Shown: one piece after another, positions 1-9,300 of the stretch | Layout of the letters: every line of letters begins with the position of its first letter | How positions within the stretch are numbered: the stretch's first letter is position 1 | From: CAJXMH01 sp040220135 | GTDB lineage: Bacteria > Bacteroidota > Bacteroidia > Flavobacteriales_E > Vicingaceae | Reading direction: 5' to 3' | NCBI GenBank assembly: GCA_040220135.1 | Contig: JAVJTT010000006.1 | Coordinates: forward strand, 248,001 to 312,000 | DNA length: 64,000 bases | The notes under the pieces: generated by a model | What the model saw: only the letters and a program-made list of their open reading frames with translations | Told to the model about the DNA's origin: nothing | Database searches by the model: none | Translations under genes and position numbers: made by a program

Positions 1-832
1 TCTTCCCCTTTTGTTTCTATTTATTTTGCTTGAAGTACAAGGGCAAGAAAAAAGTTATGTTCCCATGTCTTTTAAAGACACGCGCATCGTAAATGGGCAG
101 TCTGTGGAAACCAACCCTAAAGGCCAATTAAAGTTTGTGATCTCTCATCGTTTTGGTAGTATTAAAGGAGGGATAGAGGAGTTTTTTGGTTTAGACCAAG
201 CCATTGTTCGATTGGGTTTAGATTATGGAATAAGCGATCGCTTAACTGTGGGCATAGGGCGAAGTTCAAATCAAAAAACCGTTGATGGCTTTGCAAAATA
301 TCGTTTGTTAAAACAAACCACTGAAAATGAAATGCCCATTAGCCTAAGTTTATTGGCTTCGATGGCAGTCAGAACTTTAGACTTAGATGTAGCCCAAAAG
401 GAGTACCCTTTTAGTTCTAAGTTGTTTTACACCTACCAAGCATTGCTAGCGCGACAGTTTTCAGATCGCTTTGCTTTGCAACTGATGCCCACTCTAGTTC
501 ATCGCAATTTAGTTGAACAAACAGAGGTTAGCAATGACGTTTTTGCCGTTGGAGCTGCTAGCCGATTTCAATTAACCAAAATGATATCTTGGCAAGTAGA
601 GTATTATTATACTTTGCCCGACCAATTGTTAGAGGTGTACAACAATTCTTTGTCTATGGGTTTTGATATTGAGACAAAAAGTCATGTGTTTCAACTTCAT
701 ATTTCCAATTCTCAGGGAATGATCGAGAAGTTTTTTGTGGGAGAAACCAGAGGAAGTTGGGAAGACGGAATTATCTTTTTTGGTTTTAACATCAGTCGCG
801 ACTTTCAACTTGGGGGAAGAAAATATAAATAG
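1..832 (+). CDS. DUF5777-family outer-membrane beta-barrel protein, 5' end outside window
   Basis: The reading frame is open to the window edge. The residues before the first TTG (position 11) read as a hydrophobic stretch that looks like the end of a signal peptide, so the true start lies upstream. The mature part resembles the Bacteroidota DUF5777 barrel family: an early TRIVNG motif, then ISHRFG, FGLDQA and LGLDYGISDRL strands, about 270 residues in all. It has alternating beta-strand character and ends with a short basic tail rather than a typical terminal aromatic. It sits 2 bp before a c-type cytochrome gene and is probably cotranscribed with it. The function of DUF5777 is unknown; the pairing suggests an envelope redox context, which is inference. 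Confidence 0.75.
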   Translation, partial: LPLLFLFILLEVQGQEKSYVPMSFKDTRIVNGQSVETNPKGQLKFVISHRFGSIKGGIEEFFGLDQAIVRLGLDYGISDRLTVGIGRSSNQKTVDGFAKYRLLKQTTENEMPISLSLLASMAVRTLDLDVAQKEYPFSSKLFYTYQALLARQFSDRFALQLMPTLVHRNLVEQTEVSNDVFAVGAASRFQLTKMISWQVEYYYTLPDQLLEVYNNSLSMGFDIETKSHVFQLHISNSQGMIEKFFVGETRGSWEDGIIFFGFNISRDFQLGGRKYK

Positions 833-834
833 CC

Positions 835-1851
835 ATGCGAAAGATACACTTTCTGTTTACCTCTTGCTTCTTGCTGACTATTTGCACCTTATTTTGGGGC
901 TTTTCAAAACAGGTAACCAATAGTCTATCAGCTGATTCTACCGTTTCAGAAGCCCTGGTTTTCTTGGGAGGCACTTTGCCAGACCATGCGAGACCAGAAG
1001 CAGATTCAGCAACCATAAGACGCGGTTTTGAATTGGTACATCAAGGCAGAACCATAGGTCCAGATGGCAAGCGATCCAAGTATATTAGTAAGTATTACTT
1101 CTGTACTTCTTGTCACAATCAGGTGCAAGAAGATCCCGTTTTGTTTGAAATGAATCCAGAGACTCGCTTGGAATATGCAGCTAAAAACGATTTGAAGTTT
1201 TTACCGGCAAGCACTTTTTTGGGGATTGCAAATCGAGAAAGTTGGTACAACGATGATTACTATAAAAAATACGGAGACCTTGTAAAGCCGGCCAATAAAA
1301 GTTTGGCTGAGGCTACTCAGTTGTGCGCTAAAGTGTGCTCTTCCGGTCGCTATTTAGAGGAATGGGAACTGGAGGCAATTTTAGCCTATTATTGGGATAT
1401 ACAGCTAAAGCTAGGTGATTTGGGCTTAACCAAACAAGAGTGGGCTCAACTTAATAGTTCTCAAAACAAGCAAGATGCAAGGGCACTTTTAAAAAGTAAG
1501 TACGCTTTGCGATCTCCTGCTACTTTTGGAGATGTTCCGGCCGACAAATCGAAAGGATTCAGCTATTCGGGTGACCCAAAGAAAGGTGAGAAAATCTACT
1601 CCCTTAGCTGCATGGCTTGCCATCAAGAGGGTGGTGTTTCTGATGTTAGCTTTGATTATAGCAAGCTCACCTTTCAAAAATTTCTAAGAAACCTTGACCA
1701 TACCGATGCTTATAACCTCTATGAGATTTGTAGGTATGGCACTTATGCAGACAAAGGAAAGCCGCGCTACATGCCACTTTACCCTAAAGAACGCATGAGT
1801 GACAAACAATTAGAAGACTTGCGAGCTTACATTGAGCAAGAAGCTTCGTGA
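835..1851 (+). CDS. Exported c-type cytochrome with two CxxCH heme sites
   Basis: This is a 338-residue protein with an N-terminal hydrophobic signal (residues about 5-23). Two heme-attachment motifs are visible, CTSCH at residues 90-94 and CMACH at 259-263. A late Met (RYMPLYPKE) in the second half could be its axial ligand. Between them lies a helical region with a Cys pair (LCAKVC) that does not form a CxxCH site. The shape fits a fused two-domain periplasmic cytochrome c carrying electrons to an unidentified partner. The start codon is 2 bp after the stop of the DUF5777 barrel gene, so the two genes probably form one transcript. A specific enzyme partner cannot be named from this window. 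Confidence 0.8.
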   Translation: MRKIHFLFTSCFLLTICTLFWGFSKQVTNSLSADSTVSEALVFLGGTLPDHARPEADSATIRRGFELVHQGRTIGPDGKRSKYISKYYFCTSCHNQVQEDPVLFEMNPETRLEYAAKNDLKFLPASTFLGIANRESWYNDDYYKKYGDLVKPANKSLAEATQLCAKVCSSGRYLEEWELEAILAYYWDIQLKLGDLGLTKQEWAQLNSSQNKQDARALLKSKYALRSPATFGDVPADKSKGFSYSGDPKKGEKIYSLSCMACHQEGGVSDVSFDYSKLTFQKFLRNLDHTDAYNLYEICRYGTYADKGKPRYMPLYPKERMSDKQLEDLRAYIEQEAS

Positions 1852-1978
1852 AGCTTCAATAAAGCAAGCAAACAAATTTTAGAATTCTTGGTTATCTTTA
1901 TGATTTTCCAACCAAGCTCACCATACCAAACGGGCTATATTGCCATTAAGAATAGAGTGTTTTTATAATCCATTAAGC

Positions 1979-2671
1979 ATGAATTTTAATACGGTTGATC
2001 TAGAAAAAGAGCTTCAAAAACAAAAAAAACAAGCCGCTTCCAAGAACCTTTTAAGTGAAGTCAACGAATTGTTGGAGCAAGCTCAAAACCAAGACCAAAG
2101 GGTGTTGGATCACTTGCAAGCAGAAGGTTTCGATTTTATTTTGCACGAACAAAGATTAGACGATAACCACATATATTCACACGAACAAATCCGGAAACTT
2201 TGCATTAAATACCGTTTGCGTTTTTTGGACTCTTCGGTTTTTAAAGGAGAGATACCTTATGAAGCGATTGCAAAGATTAAGCAGTTGGAGAAGGAGCTAG
2301 AACAACCTTTAAAAAACTTTAAAGTAGTTGCACCCAAAGAGCTATTTAAGTTAGAAGATAAAGATTCAGACCCACTTTTGTTTTTAGAATTAGCCAATGG
2401 ACGCTATTATTTAATTCACAAGTGGGGAGGGGAGTTAAATAGATTCCGTTCGCTTTTGGCCTTTCCTTTGCGAGACTTCATGAGCATGTTTTGGTTTTTG
2501 TTAGGTGTAGCGGTATTATTTGCATGGCTAGTGCCCACTCCTTCTTGGCATGTTATGTTATTTTTAATCGTTCACAGTTTTATTGCCGTATGTGGACTAG
2601 CTTGTATGCTGGTGATGGGTATGCGAGAAAATTTCAGTTCTACTGAGTGGGATAGTAAGTATTTTAGTTAA
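1979..2671 (+). CDS. Conserved hypothetical protein with two C-terminal membrane segments
   Basis: I place the start at the ATG giving MNFNTVDLEKELQ; the frame is open further upstream to a TTG at 1940 but those codons look non-coding. The product is about 230 residues. The first 170 are soluble and charged, with a Lys/Gln-rich helix at the N terminus followed by a mixed domain containing HIYSHEQIRKLCIKYRLRFLD. Two hydrophobic helices follow near residues 172-220, with a short cytoplasmic tail. I recognise it only as a type of unannotated membrane protein seen in Flavobacteriia and assign no function. The 127-bp gap upstream separates it from the cytochrome gene. Confidence 0.7.
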   Translation: MNFNTVDLEKELQKQKKQAASKNLLSEVNELLEQAQNQDQRVLDHLQAEGFDFILHEQRLDDNHIYSHEQIRKLCIKYRLRFLDSSVFKGEIPYEAIAKIKQLEKELEQPLKNFKVVAPKELFKLEDKDSDPLLFLELANGRYYLIHKWGGELNRFRSLLAFPLRDFMSMFWFLLGVAVLFAWLVPTPSWHVMLFLIVHSFIAVCGLACMLVMGMRENFSSTEWDSKYFS

Positions 2672-2708
2672 GACTCAAATCCTATTTTTGTGCCTCAAAT
2701 CAAATGCC

Positions 2709-3152
2709 ATGCTGCGATTTATTTTGTTGATCAGCTTGTTTACTTTTCTTTCACTTTCATCAAATGAAAATGCTAGCAAAGGCACTCTAATTGTAAAGGT
2801 AGAAGGAATAAAAAAAGTAGAAGGCAACGTTGGGGTGCTCGTTTTTAACAAGTCTCAAGGGTTTCCTGACGACAAAACCCAAGCTATTTTAAGCAAAGAG
2901 GTGAAGGTTCTTCGGAAAAGTCTTTCAATTTCGTTACCTAAACTACCTTATGGCGATTATGCCATAGCCTTGGTGCATGATGTGAATGCTAATAAAAAGC
3001 TTGACCGAACCTTAATTGGTATTCCCAAAGAGCCCTTCGGTTTTTCTAACAACAAAAGCATATTTAAAGGTCTACCTAACTTCAAAGAAGCTGCCGTTCG
3101 TTTAGATGGAAGCAAAAGCGAAACTGTAATTCGTTTGGTGGATTTGTGGTGA
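2709..3152 (+). CDS. DUF2141 domain-containing secreted protein
   Basis: A 147-residue exported protein. The in-frame ATG at 2709 (MLRFILLISLF) begins a clear signal peptide ending near residue 18, so it is preferred over an in-frame TTG at 2688. The mature protein matches the DUF2141 pattern: a beta-strand opening GTLIVKVEGIKK, then GNVGVLVFN, PYGDYAIALVHDVNANKKLD and IGIPKEPFGFSNN. Family members are small periplasmic or surface beta-sandwich proteins of unknown function, common in Bacteroidota. It follows the preceding membrane protein by 37 bp and converges with the barrel gene downstream. Confidence 0.85.
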   Translation: MLRFILLISLFTFLSLSSNENASKGTLIVKVEGIKKVEGNVGVLVFNKSQGFPDDKTQAILSKEVKVLRKSLSISLPKLPYGDYAIALVHDVNANKKLDRTLIGIPKEPFGFSNNKSIFKGLPNFKEAAVRLDGSKSETVIRLVDLW

Positions 3153-3184
3153 TGAAAAATCTAAACCTACTTCTTATCACCAAC

Positions 3185-4639
3185 CTAAAACTTCACCAAG
3201 GTGCCAAAGCTAATACCCATATAGCTAATTCGCTCTTTAAACAGCGCTCTGTCTTTGGTAATGGAGTTGATGCTTCTACTGTAGTGAGGAGTCATGGTAA
3301 AAGAAGTGCGAATACTATGGTAATAAGTAATTCCGGCTGCCATATGGAAGTTCACAACTCCGCTTTCTAAGTAGGGGTTTTCATTTTCTCTACTTAAGTC
3401 TAGAACACCTCTTCGGTCTTGTTTATCTGACAAAGCATGATCGTTAGTAATAATATTCACCACAGCATCTGTCTTCTTCATTCTAAACTGAGCATTCGAA
3501 TTTGCTTGATTCACATTTGGCTGGGCAATTTGTACCGGATCATTAGGGTCAGCTACCTTTTTCAATATATAACCTTTGTAGTTGTTGTATACCTGAACGC
3601 CTAAGCCACCTTTTATGTGCCATCCCCATTTGGCATTTCGGTCTTTGTAGCCAAGTAATAGAGGGATTTCAATAAAATCGTATTGATTAGAGAATCGCTT
3701 CTCTCCATACAAACTCATTTCTTCGTAGATCTGAGTGAAATTGATGCCGGTTTCAAAAAACTTATGATTTTTTAATTCGTAATGCAGTCCGGCAGTAAAA
3801 GTATAGGCCAAACGAGTGTTTTCAGCTTTTGAGCGGTCTTTTAAATAATCACTTGAAAGGTTAAATTCAGGTGTCATGATCTTTTGCACTGTTTGTGGAG
3901 TGAAAGCAAAGTACAAATAGCTTCTTTCTCTGAAGGTGCGATGTTCAAAAAGATCATCAAAATATTCGTGTTTCACATCTCCGGCCGACTTCATTTCAGC
4001 TTGAGCAATTTCATTTCTGAAGGGTCTTAACGGACTTTCATCCATTTGGTAGTAATGCACAAACCCAAATGGTTTAGCGCTTTCCCAACCTTCTCTATGA
4101 TTAATTTGTGCGTTTAGTCGGTCATCTTTGAGTTGAGGTCTAGCAAAAGCAGACTGACCCAAAGAGGCAATTAATTCACCATCGGGAATATCACCTTCGT
4201 AAAGAGCTTGTAGGTTCACCTTACTTGCTACTTTACTTTTACTATCAGTATATGTTGGTTGCTTTTGATTCGAATTTGAGCTTAGCTGGGAATGCTGTTG
4301 CGCTATTTTTGTCTGTTTAGCAGTAGAGCGAAGCTTTAAATTTGGGAAATAAGAATATTCAGCCATGGCTTTTTCAGCAGGCTGAGAAACTTGTGCTTGG
4401 CTTTTATGCTCTATTTGTTGTTCTCCACCTCCAACAAATAACATAGCGGCTGCGCCACCAATAAGCAATAAGAGCATGGTTCCGAATTGTTGCCAATAGT
4501 TGGAAATGCGATTTGCCACCACATGACCGTAAGTGCGCTCTTTCTCAATGTTATCCCAAACCGACTCGGGTGGAGGAGTCGCTTGACCACTAAGCTTTTC
4601 GCGAAACACACGATCGAATTCTTGGATCTGATCAGACAT
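3185..4639 (-). CDS. Transmembrane anti-sigma-like / beta-barrel fusion protein
   Basis: A 484-residue protein overlapping the 3' end of an ECF sigma gene by 8 bp, the arrangement usual for a sigma/anti-sigma pair. Residues 1-50 are soluble and lack a signal peptide (DRVFREKLSGQ, VWDNIEKER). One transmembrane helix follows at about 52-70 (TMLLLLIGGAAAMLFVGGG), then a Gln/Ser-rich linker to about residue 130. The C-terminal half looks like an outer-membrane barrel (strands with alternating aromatics, ending in ISFGTLVKF with a terminal Phe). The likely role is to hold the sigma factor at the inner membrane and sense an envelope signal. How one chain can have both an inner-membrane helix and a barrel-like end is unclear. 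Confidence 0.72.
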   Translation of the reverse strand: MSDQIQEFDRVFREKLSGQATPPPESVWDNIEKERTYGHVVANRISNYWQQFGTMLLLLIGGAAAMLFVGGGEQQIEHKSQAQVSQPAEKAMAEYSYFPNLKLRSTAKQTKIAQQHSQLSSNSNQKQPTYTDSKSKVASKVNLQALYEGDIPDGELIASLGQSAFARPQLKDDRLNAQINHREGWESAKPFGFVHYYQMDESPLRPFRNEIAQAEMKSAGDVKHEYFDDLFEHRTFRERSYLYFAFTPQTVQKIMTPEFNLSSDYLKDRSKAENTRLAYTFTAGLHYELKNHKFFETGINFTQIYEEMSLYGEKRFSNQYDFIEIPLLLGYKDRNAKWGWHIKGGLGVQVYNNYKGYILKKVADPNDPVQIAQPNVNQANSNAQFRMKKTDAVVNIITNDHALSDKQDRRGVLDLSRENENPYLESGVVNFHMAAGITYYHSIRTSFTMTPHYSRSINSITKDRALFKERISYMGISFGTLVKF

Positions 4640-5171
4640 GCTTGCTCATTTTTAATTTCGTAACCTCATTTTGCATCCACTTTCTAGATTTCGCTAACTG
4701 CGAACGAGAAGTGCTTTCGGAGATGCCCAATTGCTCTCCAATTTCTTTATGACTATACCCTTCAATTACATAGAGGTTAAAGACCATACGATAACCATCG
4801 GGTAATTGTTGGATTAATTTCAATAATTCTTGTTCTGATAAATTGCTAACTGCTTTAGAAGAAACCACTTGATCTTGGTAATCTTCCAAACCAATAACTT
4901 CGTCTTTAAAACTTCTTTTTCGGCAATAGTTAAGGGCAGTATTTACCATAATGCGACGTACCCAACCTTCAAAAGAACCTTGAAATTTGAATTTTGAAAT
5001 GTTGTCAAAAACTTTAACGAACCCATCTTGCAACATGTCTTGTGCTTCCATATCATGCCGGGCATAACGTAAACAAACAAAGTACATTTTACCAGAGAAA
5101 CGCTCATACAAGGCCCGCTGTGCAGCTTTCTTTTCCTGTAAACAGGCTTGTATTAACTTTTTCTCATTCAT
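4632..5171 (-). CDS. ECF-type RNA polymerase sigma factor
   Basis: A 179-residue sigma-70 family protein of extracytoplasmic-function size. Region 2 is visible at residues about 20-85 (RYARHDMEAQDMLQDGFVKV, then GWVRRIMVNTALNYCRK). Region 4 is at about 120-172, with a helix-turn-helix of the type GYSHKEIGEQLGISESTSRSQL. The downstream gene overlaps it by 8 bp and encodes a one-TM protein, so the two should be translated together and the second probably restrains this factor. The target promoters cannot be read from the window; autoregulation is common in the family. The 103 bp upstream show no clear TAnnTTTG box. Confidence 0.93.
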   Translation of the reverse strand: MNEKKLIQACLQEKKAAQRALYERFSGKMYFVCLRYARHDMEAQDMLQDGFVKVFDNISKFKFQGSFEGWVRRIMVNTALNYCRKRSFKDEVIGLEDYQDQVVSSKAVSNLSEQELLKLIQQLPDGYRMVFNLYVIEGYSHKEIGEQLGISESTSRSQLAKSRKWMQNEVTKLKMSKHV

Positions 5172-5274
5172 GGGTAGTTGAACTTACGGCCCTGTGCCTC
5201 TTGTTAAAAGACACAGCATAATTAAATTTCGTTGCCTCGTACTTTAAAAGTAAGGATAAGAATTCAAAAAAAAA

Positions 5275-6276
5275 TTACGTTTTGGTTTGTACCAGCTTAC
5301 TTTCTACCAAATATTCAGCAATTTGCACGGCATTGGTCGCTGCTCCTTTTCTTAAGTTGTCGGCCACAATCCAAAGGTTTAAGCCATTTTCCTGACTTTC
5401 ATCTCTTCTGATCCTGCCTACAAAAACTTCATCTTTACCATGAGAAGTAATTGGCATGGGGTAGAGGTTATGGGCTACATCATCTTGAACAACGACTCCA
5501 GGACTTTGGCTGAGAAGGCTTTTGATTTCTTCAAGCTCAAATTCCTTTTTCAAGCTGAGGTTCACTGATTCTGAGTGACCGCCCATCGTGGGGATTCTAA
5601 CTGCCGTAGCGGTAACTTTCAAGTCTGGCTCTCCCATGATCTTTTGACTTTCTTTCACCAACTTCATTTCTTCTTTGGTATAGCCATTCTCTTGAAAAAC
5701 ATCACAATGAGGAAGGGCATTACGGTGAATTTGGTGCGGGTAAGCCTTTTCGCCTTCTATGCTATTTTGTTCATCTTCCAATTGCCGAACTGCTTTCACA
5801 CCTGTGCCAGTAATGGATTGATAAGTAGAAACCACAATGCGCTCAATGCCATATTTCTTGTGAATAGGAGCCAAAGCCAAAATCATTTGAATGGTAGAGC
5901 AATTGGGATTGGCAATGATCTTATCTTCCTTGGTCAATTCATGCGCATTCACTTCCGGAATGATCAATTTTTTGTTTGGATCCATGCGCCAAGCCGAAGA
6001 ATTGTCGATTACGGTGGTACCTACTGCTGCAAATTTTTCAGCAAAAGCCATTGAAGTCTCTCCACCAGCTGAAAAAAGCGCAATATCGGGCTTAGCTTCA
6101 ATCGCAGTTTCTATTCCCACTACTTTCACCTGTTGTCCCTTAAAATGTACTTCTTTGCCGATAGAACTGGCAGAAGCAACTGGTATTAATTCGCTTAGCG
6201 GAAAATTTCTTTCTTCTAAAACTTGAATCATCACTTGTCCCACCAAACCGGTGGCACCAACTAAAGCTACTCTCAT
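5275..6276 (-). CDS. asd: Aspartate-semialdehyde dehydrogenase
   Basis: A 333-residue enzyme that reduces L-aspartyl-4-phosphate to aspartate semialdehyde with NADPH, the branch point to lysine/diaminopimelate, threonine and methionine. I chose the ATG giving MRVALVGATGLVGQ because the Rossmann fold glycine motif starts there; the 14 codons open upstream are not expected in the family. The catalytic cysteine lies in NPNCSTIQ (about residue 128), followed by the STYQSITGTGVKA segment and the substrate-binding region with RIPTMGGHSESV. The length is typical. It is divergent from the lamin-tail gene and is not obviously in an operon with other amino-acid genes. Confidence 0.96.
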   Translation of the reverse strand: MRVALVGATGLVGQVMIQVLEERNFPLSELIPVASASSIGKEVHFKGQQVKVVGIETAIEAKPDIALFSAGGETSMAFAEKFAAVGTTVIDNSSAWRMDPNKKLIIPEVNAHELTKEDKIIANPNCSTIQMILALAPIHKKYGIERIVVSTYQSITGTGVKAVRQLEDEQNSIEGEKAYPHQIHRNALPHCDVFQENGYTKEEMKLVKESQKIMGEPDLKVTATAVRIPTMGGHSESVNLSLKKEFELEEIKSLLSQSPGVVVQDDVAHNLYPMPITSHGKDEVFVGRIRRDESQENGLNLWIVADNLRKGAATNAVQIAEYLVESKLVQTKT

Positions 6277-6315
6277 TCCCTTTATTGTTAACTTAGATTT
6301 TACCTTATGGGAATT

Positions 6316-6323
6316 CAAATGTA
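6316..6323 (-). promoter_or_regulatory. Candidate -7 box (TACATTTG) for asd
   Basis: On the reverse strand this reads TACATTTG, matching the Bacteroidota -7 consensus TAnnTTTG, about 40 bp upstream of the asd ATG. A TTG lies 15 bp further upstream, shorter than the usual 17-23 bp spacing, so the -33 part is weak. A near-match on the forward strand (TAACTTTA, 6325-6332) could serve the divergent gene at 6354. Confidence 0.4.
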
Positions 6324-6353
6324 CTAACTTTACGCGCCCAAGCTTTTTAACTT

Positions 6354-9300
6354 ATGACGAAGCAAACTACTTTTTTCACTGTATTATTAACCTTTACTAT
6401 TGCCCTTCAGGCTTATGCCCAGCAAGGGTTTACAGATGATTTTACGGATGGAGATTTTACTGCCAATCCTGCTTGGTTTGGTGAAACTTCGAAATTTCAA
6501 ATTGATGCGACTAACCAATTGCAACTCAACGACGCAACAGCAACTTCTCCAGCCTACCTTGTTACCAACTCATCTGTCATAAACGATGCGAGTTGGGAGT
6601 TTTATGTAGAAATGGATTTTGCTCCTTCGAGCAGCAATTATGGAGAAGTTTACTTGGTTTCCTCTCAACAAAATTTGACTCAAAACTTAGATGGCTACTT
6701 TGTAAGGATAGGCGGAGTAAGCGGAAGCGTTGATGATGTGAGTCTGTACCGTCAGGATGGGAATAATCAAGTGGAAATTATTGATGGAATTGATGGCCTT
6801 GTAGGACAACAGCCAGTGAAGGTAAAAGTTACCGTAACCAAAGATATCAATGGACAATGGGAACTTTTTGCCGATACTTCAGCGGCTTTTAATAACCCCA
6901 TTTCGCAAGGGACAGTTACGGACCAAACTCATTCACAATCCACTTTTTTTGGTGTGCTCTGTCACTACACATCAACGCGTTCAGATAAGTTTTACTTTGA
7001 TGATTTTGTAATCAATGGACAGGCCTTTCAAGATACGGTTAAGCCCGAAATAGATACCTTCATGGTAATCGGAAATACGCAGATTGAATTGCACTTTAGT
7101 GAATTGGTAGATATAGCTACAGCTTCGAATATTTTAAATTATGATCTTGATCCCTCTCTTGGAAATCCTGCTTCAGTTGTTATAGAGGCAAGCGATAGTA
7201 GTCAACTAACTTTAACATATTCTTCTGGGTTTGTTTCCGGAACTAATTATGAATTGGAAGTTCAAAACGTAGAAGACCGAAATGCAAATGCAATTGAAAC
7301 GGACACTTTAAGCTTCTTTTATTTTGACCCCGCTCCAATGGTAGACTCGCTGGTTCGGCAAGGAAATAATCAGTTAGACCTTTACTTTAGTGAAAATGTA
7401 GAAGTGCAAAGTGCCACCAACCTAGCAAATTACAACCTTGATCCCTCGATTGGCAATCCTAGCACAGCGACCATAAACGCTGCTGATAGCAGTCAGCTAA
7501 GCTTAGTTTTTGCAAGCAATTTTATTTCCGGCACCAGCTATGATTTGGAGGTTAAAAATGTGGAAGACCGAAATGGAAATGTGATGACAACCGATACGGT
7601 AGACTTCTTCTATTTTATTCCGGTTCCGGCCAATGAGCGTGATTTAGTAATCAATGAGTTTTACCCTGACCCAACCCCTTCCAATGGCTTACCAGGTGGA
7701 GAGTTTGTTGAAATTTACAATGCGTCCAATAAAGTTTTTGATCTGAGTGGGTGGGAAATTGCTGATGGGACATCTTCGCAAACATTACCCTCCCGCATTA
7801 TTCAACCGCAAGACTATGTGATTTTATGCAATACTTCTGATGCCAATGCTTATCAAGCTTTTGGAACGATAGTTCAAGTATCCTTGCCGAGTTTAAATAA
7901 TTCCGGTGATGATCTCTCATTAACTGACAATAACGGAAACGTAATTGATCAACTTAGCTATGACCTCAGCTGGTATCAAGATGCCTCAAAAGAAAATGGA
8001 GGATGGAGTATAGAGCAGATCAATCCTGAAACACCTTGTATTGGAGCTAATAATTTTGCAGCTTCCACGGCTGCAGTAGGGGGAACACCTGGTCAACAGA
8101 ATAGTATTTTCAATAACTCACCAGACTTGACTCCTCCTCAGCTTGTCCGAGCTACCGCACTTTCAGAGGATAGCGTTCTAGTAGAGTTCAATGAATTTAT
8201 GGATTCTACCTCGGTGGTGAATGGCAGTTATACTTTTACTACTTCTGCGGTGGTTGGTCAGGTTTTTAATCAACCACCAAGCTACGATAAAGCGCTCTTG
8301 GTGTTAAGCACACCTTTAGATTCAGGAATAGTGAACACTTTGCTGGTGAACAATGTAAGCGATTGTGCCGGAAATGTTATCTCCGGAAATGACAGCAGCG
8401 ATGTGGTTTTACCGGCGCAAGCATCTTTTCGAGATGTGGTAATTAACGAGTTTTTCTCTGACCCTTCTCCTTCTTTTGGTCTGCCAACAGGAGAGTTTAT
8501 AGAACTGTACAATGCTTCTAACAAAATATTTAATCTAGAAGGTTGGCAAATAGAAGATGCCTCTTCTGGGGGGAGCTTGAACAGCCAAATTTTCAAACCC
8601 GGAGATTACATTATTCTTTGTCCCACCGGGGATGTTTCTGCCTACCAAAGCTTCGGTACAACTATGGGAGTGCCTTCTTTCCCATCCCTAAATAATTCAG
8701 GCGATCAGATCAAACTTTTCGATGCTCAGGGAAGTACAATAGATCGTCTAAGCTATTCGATTGAATGGTATCAAGATGCGGTTAAAGATGATGGAGGATG
8801 GACTTTAGAGCAGATTAACCCATTTACGGAGTGTAGCGGCAAGAACAACTTTATAGCATCTAATAACATTCAAGGTGGAACTCCGGGTGTACAAAATTCG
8901 GTTTACGATACTACGGCTGATCAATCTGCTCCTGAATTGCTATCCGCTCAAGCTTTATCTGTAGATAGTGTTTTGCTTCGATTTAACGAGCCACTTGATA
9001 CGGTTTCGGTGCTTTCTGCTACCTATACTTTTAGTACTTCTGCAACAGTTGGTGCAGTTCAGAATCGATTTCCTTCTTACACTGAAATCCTTTTGTTGCT
9101 GAACTCACCCTTAGATTCTGGAGTGGTAAATACCATTACTGTTACAAATCTCACAGATTGCCCCGGAAACCAAATTGGAAGTCAGAATCAAGCTGAAATT
9201 GTAGTTCCTGCTGTTCCAAATTATCGCGATGTGGTGATCAATGAGTTTTTGTGTAAACCTGATCCAGAGATAGGTTTACCTGATGCAGAATTCATAGAAC

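Noticed and set aside
1887..1916. 7-bp inverted repeat CTTGGTT/AACCAAG with a 16-base loop after the cytochrome gene
   Set aside because: No T-run follows and the loop is long, so it is not a convincing terminator.
5188..5252. Imperfect hairpin and 13-bp palindrome TACTTTAAAAGTA upstream of the ECF sigma gene
   Set aside because: Could be an operator, but one short AT-rich palindrome in AT-rich DNA is expected by chance and no second copy is seen.
8282..8596. Reverse-strand open frame inside the lamin-tail gene
   Set aside because: It is opposite a well-supported coding frame, has no family features and no start signal of its own.
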